Source: Amaricoccus macauensis (GTDB taxonomy: Bacteria; Pseudomonadota; Alphaproteobacteria; Rhodobacterales; Rhodobacteraceae). From it: 64,000 nt of DNA. Each line of letters opens with the position of its first letter. Position 1 is the stretch's first letter. The stretch covers positions 1 to 64,000 of the forward strand of contig NZ_JACHFM010000007.1 in assembly GCF_014201905.1 (NCBI RefSeq), given 5' to 3'. Below the pieces are notes generated by a model, which worked only from the letters and a program-made list of their open reading frames with translations, was not told the origin of the DNA and ran no database searches. Shown piece by piece: positions 56,696-64,000 of this stretch. Made by a program: the position numbers and the translations under genes.

Positions 56696-58255
56696 ATGAA
56701 CGAGGGGATGCTGGGGAATTTCGACATCAAGTACGCATGGGCGGTGTTCAAGCGCCGGATGCCGTATTTTCTGGTGATCACCACGCTCTTTGCGGCGGTC
56801 GCCACCACCATCGCCTATGTCCTGCCGCCGGTCTACCAGTCCTCGGCGAGCCTGCTCGTCGAGCCGCAGCAGATCTCGGACACCACCGTGGCTGCCCCGG
56901 TCAATCCCTACGAGCAGATCCAGATCATCGAGCAGCGGCTGATGACGCGGGCCAATCTCTACGACATGGCCGGGCGCATCGGCCTCTACGCCGACCAGCC
57001 CGATCTTTCGGCCGGCGAGATCATCGGCGACATGAAGACCCGGATCGAGTTCATCGGCTTCCAGCCCGACCCGACGACGAAGCCGGGCGAGCCGGGGGCG
57101 ACGATCATCGGCGTCAACTTCTTCGCGCCGACCCCGCCGCTCGCCACCAAGGGAGCGAACGAGCTCGTCTCGATCATCCTGCAGGAAAACACCCGGATGC
57201 GCACCGACCGGGCGAGCGATACCCTCGACTTCTTCAAGGGCGAGGTGACGCGGCTGACCGGCGAGATCGAGACCCAGTCGAAGAAGATCGCCGACTTCAA
57301 GACCGCGAACATCCAGGCGCTGCCCGACAGCCAGGATTCCCGCCGCGCCCAGCAGGAGCGCGGCCAGCAGCGGCTGCTCGACCTCGACCGCGAGGAAGCC
57401 TCGCTGAAGAGCCAGCGCGCCTCGATCGTCTGGGTGTTCGAGCGCACCGGCCGCGCCTCGGCGAACATGGCGCTCAGCCCCGAGGAAGAGGAACTGCAGA
57501 CCCTGCAGAGCCAGCTCCTGCAGCAGCAGGCGATCTACAAGTCGACGAGCCCGCAGATCCGCGTGCTGCAGACCCGCATCGCCGCGCTGAAGCAGCTCGT
57601 GGAGCAGCAGCAGGCCGACCGCGCCGTGCCCTCGGCCGATGGCACGGCGGGCAAGCCGCTCTCCGAGCTCGACGTCGAGCTTGCGCCGCTCGACCAGCGG
57701 CTGGGCGACATCGCCGCGGAGCGCGGCCTGCTCGAGAAGCAGCTCGCCGACCTCGACACCGCCCAGCAGGCGACGCCGCAGAACGAGATGGTGCTGAACG
57801 ACCTCGAGCGGCAGCTCCAGAGCCTGCAGACCCAGTACACCAACGCGGTCAGCTCCCTCGGCCAGGCGCAGCAGGGCGAGAAGATCGAGGTGATGTCCAA
57901 GGGCCAGCGCTTCACCCTGATCGAGGCGCCGTTCGACAGGAACGTGCCCGTGAGCCCGCAGCGGGTGCTGATCTCCGCCGCCGGCCTCGTGGGCGGCCTC
58001 GGCGCGGCGCTCGGCTTCGTCGTGCTCTGGGAAATGCTGAACCGCTCGATCCGCCGGCCGGTGGAACTGAGCCAGCGCCTCGGGATCCAGCCGATCATCA
58101 CCATTCCCTACATCCGCACCGCCGGCGAGCGTCGCTGGCGCCGATGGGCGGTGGTGGGCGCGATGCTGCTGATCATCGTGGCGATCCCGGTCATTCTGCT
58201 GATGATCCACACCTACTACGAGCCGCTGGACCAGCTGATCCCGGGCCTCGGCTAG
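56696..58255 (+). CDS. Wzz/GumC-like polysaccharide co-polymerase
   Basis: 519 aa. Two membrane segments, about residues 25-43 (FLVITTLFAAVATTIAYVL) and 475-497 (VVGAMLLIIVAIPVILLMI), flank a large periplasmic coiled-coil region (about 180-390, rich in Gln/Glu/Leu, LQTLQSQLLQQQAIYKS). A further hydrophobic stretch near 425-445 (ISAAGLVGGLGAALGFVVLW) may be a third helix. The N-terminal Wzz domain has PPVYQSSASLLVEPQQIS. It sets chain length and links polymerase to exporter. The cytosolic kinase partner is the next gene, as usual for PCP-2a systems with a split BY-kinase. Confidence 0.9.
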   Translation: MNEGMLGNFDIKYAWAVFKRRMPYFLVITTLFAAVATTIAYVLPPVYQSSASLLVEPQQISDTTVAAPVNPYEQIQIIEQRLMTRANLYDMAGRIGLYADQPDLSAGEIIGDMKTRIEFIGFQPDPTTKPGEPGATIIGVNFFAPTPPLATKGANELVSIILQENTRMRTDRASDTLDFFKGEVTRLTGEIETQSKKIADFKTANIQALPDSQDSRRAQQERGQQRLLDLDREEASLKSQRASIVWVFERTGRASANMALSPEEEELQTLQSQLLQQQAIYKSTSPQIRVLQTRIAALKQLVEQQQADRAVPSADGTAGKPLSELDVELAPLDQRLGDIAAERGLLEKQLADLDTAQQATPQNEMVLNDLERQLQSLQTQYTNAVSSLGQAQQGEKIEVMSKGQRFTLIEAPFDRNVPVSPQRVLISAAGLVGGLGAALGFVVLWEMLNRSIRRPVELSQRLGIQPIITIPYIRTAGERRWRRWAVVGAMLLIIVAIPVILLMIHTYYEPLDQLIPGLG

Positions 58256-58411
58256 GAAGCCCGGACAGGGAACAGAGGCCGGCCCACCGAGCGCGTGGAC
58301 CGGCGGCCCGAAGCGGAGGATACTTGCCGGTCACGGCAGGGAGCGACGGGCGAGACTTGAGAACGTGACCTTGGTCCGGCTGGGGCCGGCAGCGGGGGAA
58401 GACGAGAAAGC

Positions 58412-59239
58412 ATGGAACGCATTCAGGCTGCCATCCAGAAGGCCAAGGAACAGCGCGGCGAGGCAGTGCCCGGCGCCGGCATGGGAGCGGGCGTGGGCGG
58501 AGGCCTGACGCGCGGCACGGTGCGGCCGGCGCCGACCGGGCCGCTCTGGCCCGAGCTGGCCGCCTTCGAGCCCGATCAGGGCGCGCTCCGGCGCCACCAC
58601 ATCGTCACCATCGCCGACGTCGATCCGGCGGCGAGCCATTTCGACATCCTGCGCACCAAGATCCTCAGGACCATGCGGCGCAACAACTGGGTGTCGCTCG
58701 GCATCACCTCGCCGACCGCGGGCTGCGGCAAGACGACGATGACCACGAACATCGCCTTCAGCCTGGCGCAGCAGCCGGAAGTGAAGACGGTGCTGGTCGA
58801 CCTCGACCTGCGCCGTCCGGCGATCGCGCGGATGATCGGGATGAAGTCCGCGGGCTCGCTCGCGCAGTTCCTCCAGGGCCAGCGGTCGCTGCAGGAGAGC
58901 TTCGTGCGCTACGGCGACAACCTCGCGATCGGCGCCAACTCGCAGACGGTGTCGAACTCGGCGGAGCTGCTCATGCAGGCGACGACCTCCGAGAGCGTCG
59001 CGGCGATCAAGCGGGCGTTCCTGCCGACCGTGATCCTCTACGACCTGCCGCCGATGCTGCAGACCGACGACGCCATGGCGTTCCTGCCGCACCTCGACTG
59101 CGTGCTGCTCGTGGCCGGCGCCGAGAAGAGCCGGCTCGACGAGGTCGACAAGTGCGAGAAGGACATCGCCGAGCAGACGAACGTGCTCGGCGTCGCCCTC
59201 AACATGTGCCGCTACACCAGCGAGGAATTCGGCTACTGA
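58412..59239 (+). CDS. BY-kinase-like capsule ATPase (CpsD/CapB family)
   Basis: 275 aa. Walker A SPTAGCGKTTMTTNIAFSL (about residues 110-128), Walker A-prime VLVDLDLRRPAIARMIG and Walker B VILYDLPPMLQTDDAM give the P-loop fold of bacterial tyrosine kinases. The C-terminus CRYTSEEFGY has two Tyr but no longer Tyr cluster, so autophosphorylation may be limited. An N-terminal 50-residue tail is Gly/Ala-rich. It would regulate the Wzz-like partner in the membrane. 156 bases separate the two genes. A GC-rich hairpin at 59314 ends the operon. Confidence 0.87.
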   Translation: MERIQAAIQKAKEQRGEAVPGAGMGAGVGGGLTRGTVRPAPTGPLWPELAAFEPDQGALRRHHIVTIADVDPAASHFDILRTKILRTMRRNNWVSLGITSPTAGCGKTTMTTNIAFSLAQQPEVKTVLVDLDLRRPAIARMIGMKSAGSLAQFLQGQRSLQESFVRYGDNLAIGANSQTVSNSAELLMQATTSESVAAIKRAFLPTVILYDLPPMLQTDDAMAFLPHLDCVLLVAGAEKSRLDEVDKCEKDIAEQTNVLGVALNMCRYTSEEFGY

Positions 59240-59313
59240 GGTCCGCGCGCGACCGGACCCGGCGCTGCCGGGCCCGGTGCCGCCGGATTCAGGTCTGCTG
59301 ATCCTGGTGCTGC

Positions 59314-59334
59314 GGCCCGGGTGTGGCCCGGGCC
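59314..59334. terminator. GC-rich hairpin between convergent genes
   Basis: GGCCCGGG (59314-59321) and CCCGGGCC (59327-59334) form an 8-bp stem with loop TGTGG, between the kinase stop (59239) and the stop of the minus-strand gene (59342). Confidence 0.5.
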
Positions 59335-59341
59335 GGGCCGC

Positions 59342-60445
59342 TCAGACGTACTCGATGACGAGCTCGGGGGCCGCGCCGGCGCCTTCCCAGGCCATCGCGG
59401 CGCGCTGGCCCGAGCCGGTGACGCGGAAGGCGAGCGCATTGAGCGTGTCGATGCCGTTGTCGGCGATCACCGCCTCGATGAGGCTCGAGATGTCGGCGGA
59501 CCTGTAGGTCTCGCCCTTCTGCCAGGCGGTGGCGTTCCAGATCACCTCGTCGTCGAGATAGGCCCGCGCGTCGGGACCCTTCAGCGCCGAGTAGGTGCCG
59601 GGCCGGGTGGCATCCTGCACCTCGATCGCGAGCCGGGCGGTGCCGCTGCTCGTCGCGGTGGCCTCGAAGACGAAGTAGGCGGCCTTGATGTCCGCGTCGC
59701 CGTCGAGGCCGATTCCCTGGAAGCGCAGGCCGACGGACTGGGCGACGCCGCCGATCTTGCCGAGCTCGAGGACCTGGCTCGGGCCGGCCTTCTGCGACTC
59801 GAAGTCGTCGCTGCCAGCCCTGACCGCCACCGAGATGGTTTCGGTCACGGGCTCGGGCTGCTCGGGTTCGGGGGCCGGCCCCGGCTCGAAGCGGCTCGTC
59901 TGGATCACCTGAACCGAGTCGATGTGGTAGCCGATCGAGCGCGGGGCAAAGGTGATGGTGTGCTCGCCCACGCCGAACACCACGGTCGAGGCCGGGTTCT
60001 TGTCGCCCGATGTGTGGGTTGAGAACTGGTGGGCGTTCACCCAGCTGGTCTGGGCGCCCTTGAGCTTCACGAAGCCCTCGCCGCCGGAGGTGAGGGTGGG
60101 CGTGCCCTCGGGCATCGCCGACTGGGTGTCGCCGTCGACCCTGATCCAGATGTCGTTGCGGGCATCGCCGGGATTGTTGGTGTCGCGGGCGGCGCGCAGC
60201 AGGATGCTGTAGGTGCCGGCTTCCTTGATATCGAGGCTGAAGCTGAAGCGGCCTTCCGCCGGCACCGTCTTCAGCGAGCCCTCCGCCGTCTGGCTCTTGT
60301 AGTAGTAATGCGCGCCTTCGGCGTTCCTGTTGCCGACGCCGGGGGCCTGGTAGACCCAGCCGCCGGTCGGGTTCGTGCCGAGCAGGTCCTCGATCTGGAC
60401 CTTCACGCGCCCGTCGACGAGCCCGTATTTCCGCGTCACTGCCAT
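59342..60445 (-). CDS. Secreted-type carbohydrate-binding-like protein, paralog 1
   Basis: 367 aa from ATG at 60445 (MAVTRKYG, matching the start of the paralog). Domain 1 (about 1-190) includes GGWVYQAPGVGNRNAEGAHYY, SILLRAARDTNNPGDARNDI, WIRVDGD and a FVKLKGAQTSWV strand set, a jelly-roll carbohydrate-binding-like pattern. A short Pro/Glu linker follows. Domain 2 (about 225-367) has QSVGLRFQGIGLDGDADIKAAYFVFEA in pieces and ends APELVIEYV, like DNRLRE/disaggregatase-type beta domains. No signal peptide. It probably binds EPS or cell surface after export by an unknown route. Confidence 0.82.
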   Translation of the reverse strand: MAVTRKYGLVDGRVKVQIEDLLGTNPTGGWVYQAPGVGNRNAEGAHYYYKSQTAEGSLKTVPAEGRFSFSLDIKEAGTYSILLRAARDTNNPGDARNDIWIRVDGDTQSAMPEGTPTLTSGGEGFVKLKGAQTSWVNAHQFSTHTSGDKNPASTVVFGVGEHTITFAPRSIGYHIDSVQVIQTSRFEPGPAPEPEQPEPVTETISVAVRAGSDDFESQKAGPSQVLELGKIGGVAQSVGLRFQGIGLDGDADIKAAYFVFEATATSSGTARLAIEVQDATRPGTYSALKGPDARAYLDDEVIWNATAWQKGETYRSADISSLIEAVIADNGIDTLNALAFRVTGSGQRAAMAWEGAGAAPELVIEYV

Positions 60446-60826
60446 CTGACCAGTCCTTTTACACACCACGAGGGTTGCCGGCCCCGGGGGTGCATGCACG
60501 ACGCGCAGGCGGCCGGGCCACGGGGGGAAGCTTCCTCGTGGTGGGGACGCTGCGTGCAGGGCTGGGGCAGGCGGTGCCGAAACCTAGCGAGGGAGCCCGG
60601 ATCCGGGCAGGGGGATAATCGTATCCTGCCGTAAGTCGGCGATTTGTCGCCTATTTCGTGAGGGTTGCCGCAGGGCGCGGAACCTGCGCGCCCTGCGGCG
60701 GACATGCCTTCCCGAGGCTGCCGTCATGGTCTGGCCCCATGATCTGCGCCCATGATCTGGCCACCAGAACCTGGGGCCAGACCATGACCTGATGGGGCAA
60801 CCCGAGGCCCTTTCGGGCCCGGGGGC
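60446..60826. other. 381-base intergenic region between the two paralogs
   Basis: Holds the strong hairpin at 60723-60788 just past the downstream stop of paralog 2, and presumably the promoter of paralog 1 in about 60446-60650. No gene seen. Confidence 0.5.
60723..60788 (-). terminator. Long hairpin after paralog 2
   Basis: GTCATGGTCTGGCCCCA (60723-60739) and TGGGGCCAGACCATGAC (60772-60788) form a 17-bp perfect stem with a 32-base loop, 38 bases past the stop of the 60827 gene. Its sequence is unrelated to the A-D hairpin family. Confidence 0.7.
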
Positions 60827-62068
60827 TCAGGCGTACTCGATGACGAGCTCCGGCGCGTTGTCGCCCTTCGCCTCGAAGGCTTCCGCCACCCGCTCGCCGG
60901 AGCCGCTGACGCGGAAGGCGAGCGCGTCGAGCGCGTCGCTGCCGCCGTCCTCGATCACGTCCCTGATGAGCTCGGAGATGTCGGCGGACTTGTAGGTCTC
61001 GCCCTTCTTCCAGGCCTGGACGTCCCAGTCCACGTCGTCGGCGAGGTAGGCGCGGGCGTCCGGGCCGTTCGCACGCGTGTAGGTGGCGGCGTGGGTGGTG
61101 TCCTCGACCTCGATCTCGAAGTGCGCGGCGCCCTTGCTGGTCTCGGCGGCGGTGAAGACGAAGTAGGCCGCCTTGATCTCGGCGTCCTTGTCGAGCGCGA
61201 CCGCCTTGAAGCGCAGGCCGACCGACTGCTCGCCGGCGCCGTCATGCCCGAACTCGAGGTCCTTGCTGGCAGCCGCCTTGTTCGCCTCGAAGTCGTCGCT
61301 CGCGGCGGCGATCTTCGTCGAGACGACGCCGTCCGCCGCAGCCTTGTCAGCGCCCTTGTCAGCCGTCTTGTCGGCCGCCTTGTCGAGGGCCACCCCGACC
61401 TTGTCGGTGCCCTCGGGCCTGGTCACGGTCTCGGAAAGCTTCTCGACGGCGGTCTTGCCGGTCTCGGCTTCGGTCGCCGCGGCCACCTGGGTGGTGCTGG
61501 CGGTGGTCTTGCTGCCGCCGACCTTGATCACCTGCACCGAGTCGATGTGGTAGCCGGTCGAGCGCGGCGCGAAGGTGATCGAGTGCATCCCCTTGTCGAA
61601 GACCACGGTCGAGGGCGCGTTGCGGTCACCCTCGATCGGCGTCGAGAACTGCTTGGCGTCGATCCAGGAGGTGGTGGCGCCCTTGTACTTCACGAAGCCG
61701 TCGCCGCCGGAGGTGAGCTTGGGCGTGCCCTTCGGCATCACGCTCTGGGTGTTGCCGTCGACCTTGATCCAGATGTCGTTGCGCGCGTCGCCCGGGTTGT
61801 TGGTGTCGCGCGAGGCGCGCAGCAGGATGCTGTACTGCCCGGCCTCGGTGATGTTGAGGTTGAAGCTGAACCGGCCGGCGGCGGGGGCCTGCTTGTGCGA
61901 GCCGTCCGCCGTCTGGCTCTTGTAGTAATAGTGCGCACCCTCGGCGTTCTTGTTGCCGACGCCGGGAGCCTGGTAGACCCAGCCGCCGCCGGGAGTCTTG
62001 CCGAGGAGATCCTCGATCTGCACCTTCACCTTGCCGCCGGTGAGGCCGTAGGTCCTGGTCACTGCCAT
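60827..62068 (-). CDS. Secreted-type carbohydrate-binding-like protein, paralog 2
   Basis: 413 aa from ATG at 62068 (MAVTRTYG). Same two domains as paralog 1, closely similar in both. Domain 1 about 1-190 (GGWVYQAPGVGNKNAEGAHY, SILLRASRDTNNPGDARNDI) and domain 2 about 265-413 (QSVGLRFKAVALDKDAEIK, ending APELVIEYA). The linker is longer and made of repeated DKAADKTADKGADKA units that are likely helical. No signal peptide is seen. The different linkers suggest the two proteins space their domains differently on the same ligand. Confidence 0.82.
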   Translation of the reverse strand: MAVTRTYGLTGGKVKVQIEDLLGKTPGGGWVYQAPGVGNKNAEGAHYYYKSQTADGSHKQAPAAGRFSFNLNITEAGQYSILLRASRDTNNPGDARNDIWIKVDGNTQSVMPKGTPKLTSGGDGFVKYKGATTSWIDAKQFSTPIEGDRNAPSTVVFDKGMHSITFAPRSTGYHIDSVQVIKVGGSKTTASTTQVAAATEAETGKTAVEKLSETVTRPEGTDKVGVALDKAADKTADKGADKAAADGVVSTKIAAASDDFEANKAAASKDLEFGHDGAGEQSVGLRFKAVALDKDAEIKAAYFVFTAAETSKGAAHFEIEVEDTTHAATYTRANGPDARAYLADDVDWDVQAWKKGETYKSADISELIRDVIEDGGSDALDALAFRVSGSGERVAEAFEAKGDNAPELVIEYA

Positions 62069-62688
62069 CGTCACTGTCTCCACTTTTCTTGCGGGAACGC
62101 GCGCGCACGTCCCCGGTCACCGCGCTCCGCCGGGGGTGCGGAGGGGTGTCGTTGCCTTCGGTTTGCTGCCTGACGCTCGCCGCCGGACGACTTTGCCGGC
62201 CCGGGACGTATCTCCCCGAACTCGGGGAGCAGGATGGCGGGATCCGGGGGTGGTTTTAGGGGATGAGGGCGGGAACGGTCACCCAACGATTGTGACGGTT
62301 TGAGACTTCGGCGAGGTTCCGCTCAGAAACGCGCGGAAACATGCAAATGCGCGAGTTGCGCATCCAGTATAAAATATTGATTCCCAACGGGAACGTGTCT
62401 GTTCTTTATCAATTGTCAATTTTGATGGATCGGCTGGTTCGCCGGCTCTCCACCCGCCCGAAAGCCGGTTGCCCCCGCCTGGGCCGCCTGGGCGGGGGGC
62501 TGATCTTGCCCCGAGCCAGGAACCCCGAGTCCGGAAACTGACCGGGGATTCCACCCGGGCTCCGGTGGCACGCTGGCGCAGGCCGGGTCGTCACGGCCGC
62601 CGCGCTGCCGCCGGGCGGCTGGACAGGACCGGGACCGGCCGCGATAACGGCGGGGTTGCTTGGAGAGTGTGATGATCTGGAGTGTACC
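62069..62688. promoter_or_regulatory. 620-base divergent promoter region
   Basis: Contains ATGCGC-5-GCGCAT (62347-62363), a TATAAAATAT stretch (about 62369-62378) and TTCCC-AAC-GGGAA (62381-62393), in an AT-rich island at about 62340-62430. These likely serve promoters for paralog 2 (minus) and the sulfotransferase (plus). No credible gene lies within it. Confidence 0.5.
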
Positions 62689-63549
62689 ATGGGCACGATG
62701 ACCCGCCTGCTGCGCCCGGCGATGGAGGGTGCCCGGCGCCGCCTGCGGCAGATGCAGGACCGGGTGCTGCCCGACTTCGTCATCATCGGCGCGCAGAAGA
62801 GCGGCACCTCGAGCCTTTATCGCTATCTCACCCAGCACCCCCAGGTGCGCGAGAGTTCGGTGAAGGAGGTGCATTACTTCGACGGTGGCCTCGAGGAGGG
62901 GACCGACACCTATACCTTCGGCGAGCGCTGGTATCGCTCGCACTTCCCGCTGGCCTCGGAGATGGCGCCGGGCGTGCAAGCCTACGAGGCCTCGCCCCTC
63001 TACATGCTGCACCCGCTGGTGGCCGGGCGGATGGCGCAGATCCTGCCTCGGGTGAAGCTGGTGGCGATCCTGCGCGATCCCACCGACCGGGCGCTGTCGC
63101 ACTACTTCCACAATGTGCGGAAGAACGCGGTACGCCGCTGCAAGGAGGAGCTTGGCCCCGGCGCGGCGATGGCGGCGGAGGAGGAGCGGCTCGCGCCGGT
63201 GCTGGCGCGGGGCGACTACGGCGACGAGGCGTTCCGGGCCTACAGCTACAAGGCGCGCGGGCGCTACCTCGAGCAGATCGAACGCTACTGGGCGCATTTC
63301 CCGCGGGAGAACCTGCTGGTGCTCCGGGCGGAGGATCTCTTCGAGGATCCGGCCGGGCTCATGGGGGGCCTGTGCGATTTCCTCGGGCTCGACCGGACGA
63401 GGAGCGGGGAAGACTTCCGGCCGGCGAACGTCGGCTCGAACCGCGAGGAGGTGGACCCCGGTGTCCGGGCCGAGCTCGAGGCCTACTTCGCGCCGATGAA
63501 CCAGGCGCTCTACGCGGCCCTCGGGCGGGATTTCGGCTGGCCGGCCTGA
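62689..63549 (+). CDS. Sulfotransferase, heparan-sulfate-sulfotransferase-like
   Basis: 286 aa from ATG at 62689. PAPS loop FVIIGAQKSGTSSLYRYL (about residues 31-48), then HPQVRESSVKEVHYFD, and the second PAPS site VKLVAILRDPTDRALSHYFH (about 123-142). The spacing and the YKARGRYLEQIERYWAHFPRE-like segment match N-/O-heparan sulfate sulfotransferase-like bacterial proteins. This is the clearest sulfotransferase in the window. Hairpin copy D follows 30 bases after its stop. Confidence 0.92.
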   Translation: MGTMTRLLRPAMEGARRRLRQMQDRVLPDFVIIGAQKSGTSSLYRYLTQHPQVRESSVKEVHYFDGGLEEGTDTYTFGERWYRSHFPLASEMAPGVQAYEASPLYMLHPLVAGRMAQILPRVKLVAILRDPTDRALSHYFHNVRKNAVRRCKEELGPGAAMAAEEERLAPVLARGDYGDEAFRAYSYKARGRYLEQIERYWAHFPRENLLVLRAEDLFEDPAGLMGGLCDFLGLDRTRSGEDFRPANVGSNREEVDPGVRAELEAYFAPMNQALYAALGRDFGWPA

Positions 63550-63579
63550 GCCGGGGGGCGGTCGCTCGCCGCCATTTTT

Positions 63580-63637
63580 ATGTCTGCACTCCGTGTTGGT
63601 CCATGCCGATGCATCGACCAACACGGAGTGCAGACAT
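63580..63637. repeat. Dispersed long-hairpin element, copy D
   Basis: A 22-bp perfect inverted repeat: arms 63580-63601 and 63616-63637 (core TGTCTGCACTCCGTGTTGG), loop CATGCCGATGCATC. It carries the C/G version of the variable position, as in copy B. The loop differs from that of copy A at one base. Confidence 0.9.
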
Positions 63638-63753
63638 GGGCGCCCCGGCCCGCCATTGGCAAAAAACGCACCCCCGAGCCCGGGGATTAATCCGCCGCTA
63701 ACCAACTTCCCGCTTCATCGCCCCGGTTTCAGTCAAGAGAGAACGGGCGCGCC

Positions 63754-64000
63754 ATGGATCCCTTTGGTATCGGCATCACGGGACTGGGCGCGGCGGGCGC
63801 CGCCACCTTCGGCGCCTTTGGCCTCGCCTTCCGGGCCCGGCGCCGGCGGCTCGCCCTGCAGGCGGCAAGCGAGCTGGCGATCGCGGCCGGCACCGGCGAT
63901 GTCGACAGCGGCGAGGGCCCGGGCATCTCCGCCATCCGGCGAGCCGAGCGCGACCGGATCGAGGCGCTTGCCACCACCCAGGCCGAACTCGCGCTCCGGC
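63754..64000 (+). CDS. Membrane protein of unknown function (partial)
   Basis: 82 codons visible, cut by the right edge. An N-terminal hydrophobic segment (about residues 5-26, GITGLGAAGAATFGAFGLAF) is followed by RARRRRLALQ, so the rest should be cytosolic and starts with a helical, charged region (RRAERDRIEAL). No domain can be named. The frame is open to the end with a plausible ATG. A gene for a sensor or signalling protein is one possibility, not supported by motifs. Confidence 0.55.
   Translation, partial: MDPFGIGITGLGAAGAATFGAFGLAFRARRRRLALQAASELAIAAGTGDVDSGEGPGISAIRRAERDRIEALATTQAELALR

Noticed and set aside
62404-62426. ATCAATTGTCAATTTTGAT as a second FNR box
   Set aside because: The half-sites are in the wrong order and spacing for TTGATnnnnATCAA.

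Overview
This window is high-GC DNA (about 70% by eye) whose gene content points to an alphaproteobacterium, most likely of the Rhodobacterales. The replication initiator is of the RPA type, the partition genes are divergent from it, and there are several RTX-type secreted proteins and an FnrL-like box. No transposase, integrase, CRISPR array or rRNA gene was seen. One tRNA gene, tRNA-Ser(GGA), is present at 45633-45722. The best overall reading is a large extrachromosomal replicon (plasmid or chromid) that carries a sulfated exopolysaccharide (EPS) locus. This recalls the RepA-I biofilm plasmids of roseobacters.

Layout. 1-6.5 kb: secreted-enzyme genes on the minus strand: a serralysin-like M10 metalloprotease cut by the window edge, a subtilisin/P-domain/RTX protease with a small membrane-anchored protein upstream, and a 532-aa protein with a nucleoside-hydrolase-like start. 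7.1-12.1 kb: a plus-strand sugar operon (rfbF, an SDR epimerase, a GMC oxidoreductase, a SAF-domain dehydrogenase). 12.2-14.0 kb: an RHH regulator with a PHB-depolymerase-type esterase. 14.1-19.4 kb: an FAD oxidoreductase facing rfbC and two glycosyltransferases. 19.5-27.4 kb: a minus-strand EPS operon of O-antigen polymerase, PglK-like ABC flippase, glycosyltransferase, tiny Tat-signal peptide, second GMC oxidoreductase and two sulfotransferases. 27.8-32.2 kb: a 1481-aa beta-propeller protein. 32.5-35.9 kb: a periplasmic unknown and a glycosyltransferase. 36.1-38.2 kb: a five-haem cytochrome c behind a perfect FNR-type box. 38.4-41.6 kb: UDP-glucuronate decarboxylase and two sulfotransferases.

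41.6-45.5 kb is the replicon backbone: repA, an iteron-bearing origin, and parA/parB. A 16-bp palindrome with four exact copies between 40.6 and 47.2 kb is a good centromere (parS) candidate. 45.6-50.7 kb: tRNA-Ser, an RTX protein, two glycosyltransferases and a sulfotransferase. 50.8-59.2 kb is the EPS assembly and export machine: outer-membrane barrel, Wza-like exporter, Alg14/Alg13-like glycosyltransferase halves, initiating sugar transferase, AAA ATPase, Wzz-like co-polymerase and BY-kinase-like ATPase. 59.3-62.1 kb: two paralogous secreted carbohydrate-binding-like proteins. 62.7-63.5 kb: a sixth sulfotransferase. A membrane-protein gene is cut by the right edge.

How it fits together (inference). 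Sugar nucleotides made here (CDP-sugar, dTDP-sugar epimer, UDP-xylose) are added by at least six glycosyltransferases to a lipid carrier primed by the sugar transferase. The PglK-like ABC protein flips the unit, the polymerase extends it, Wzz/kinase control its length, and Wza with the barrel exports it. Six divergent sulfotransferases would sulfate it. Four copies of a long, base-pair-conserving hairpin element follow stop codons across the window and are the most unusual non-coding feature.
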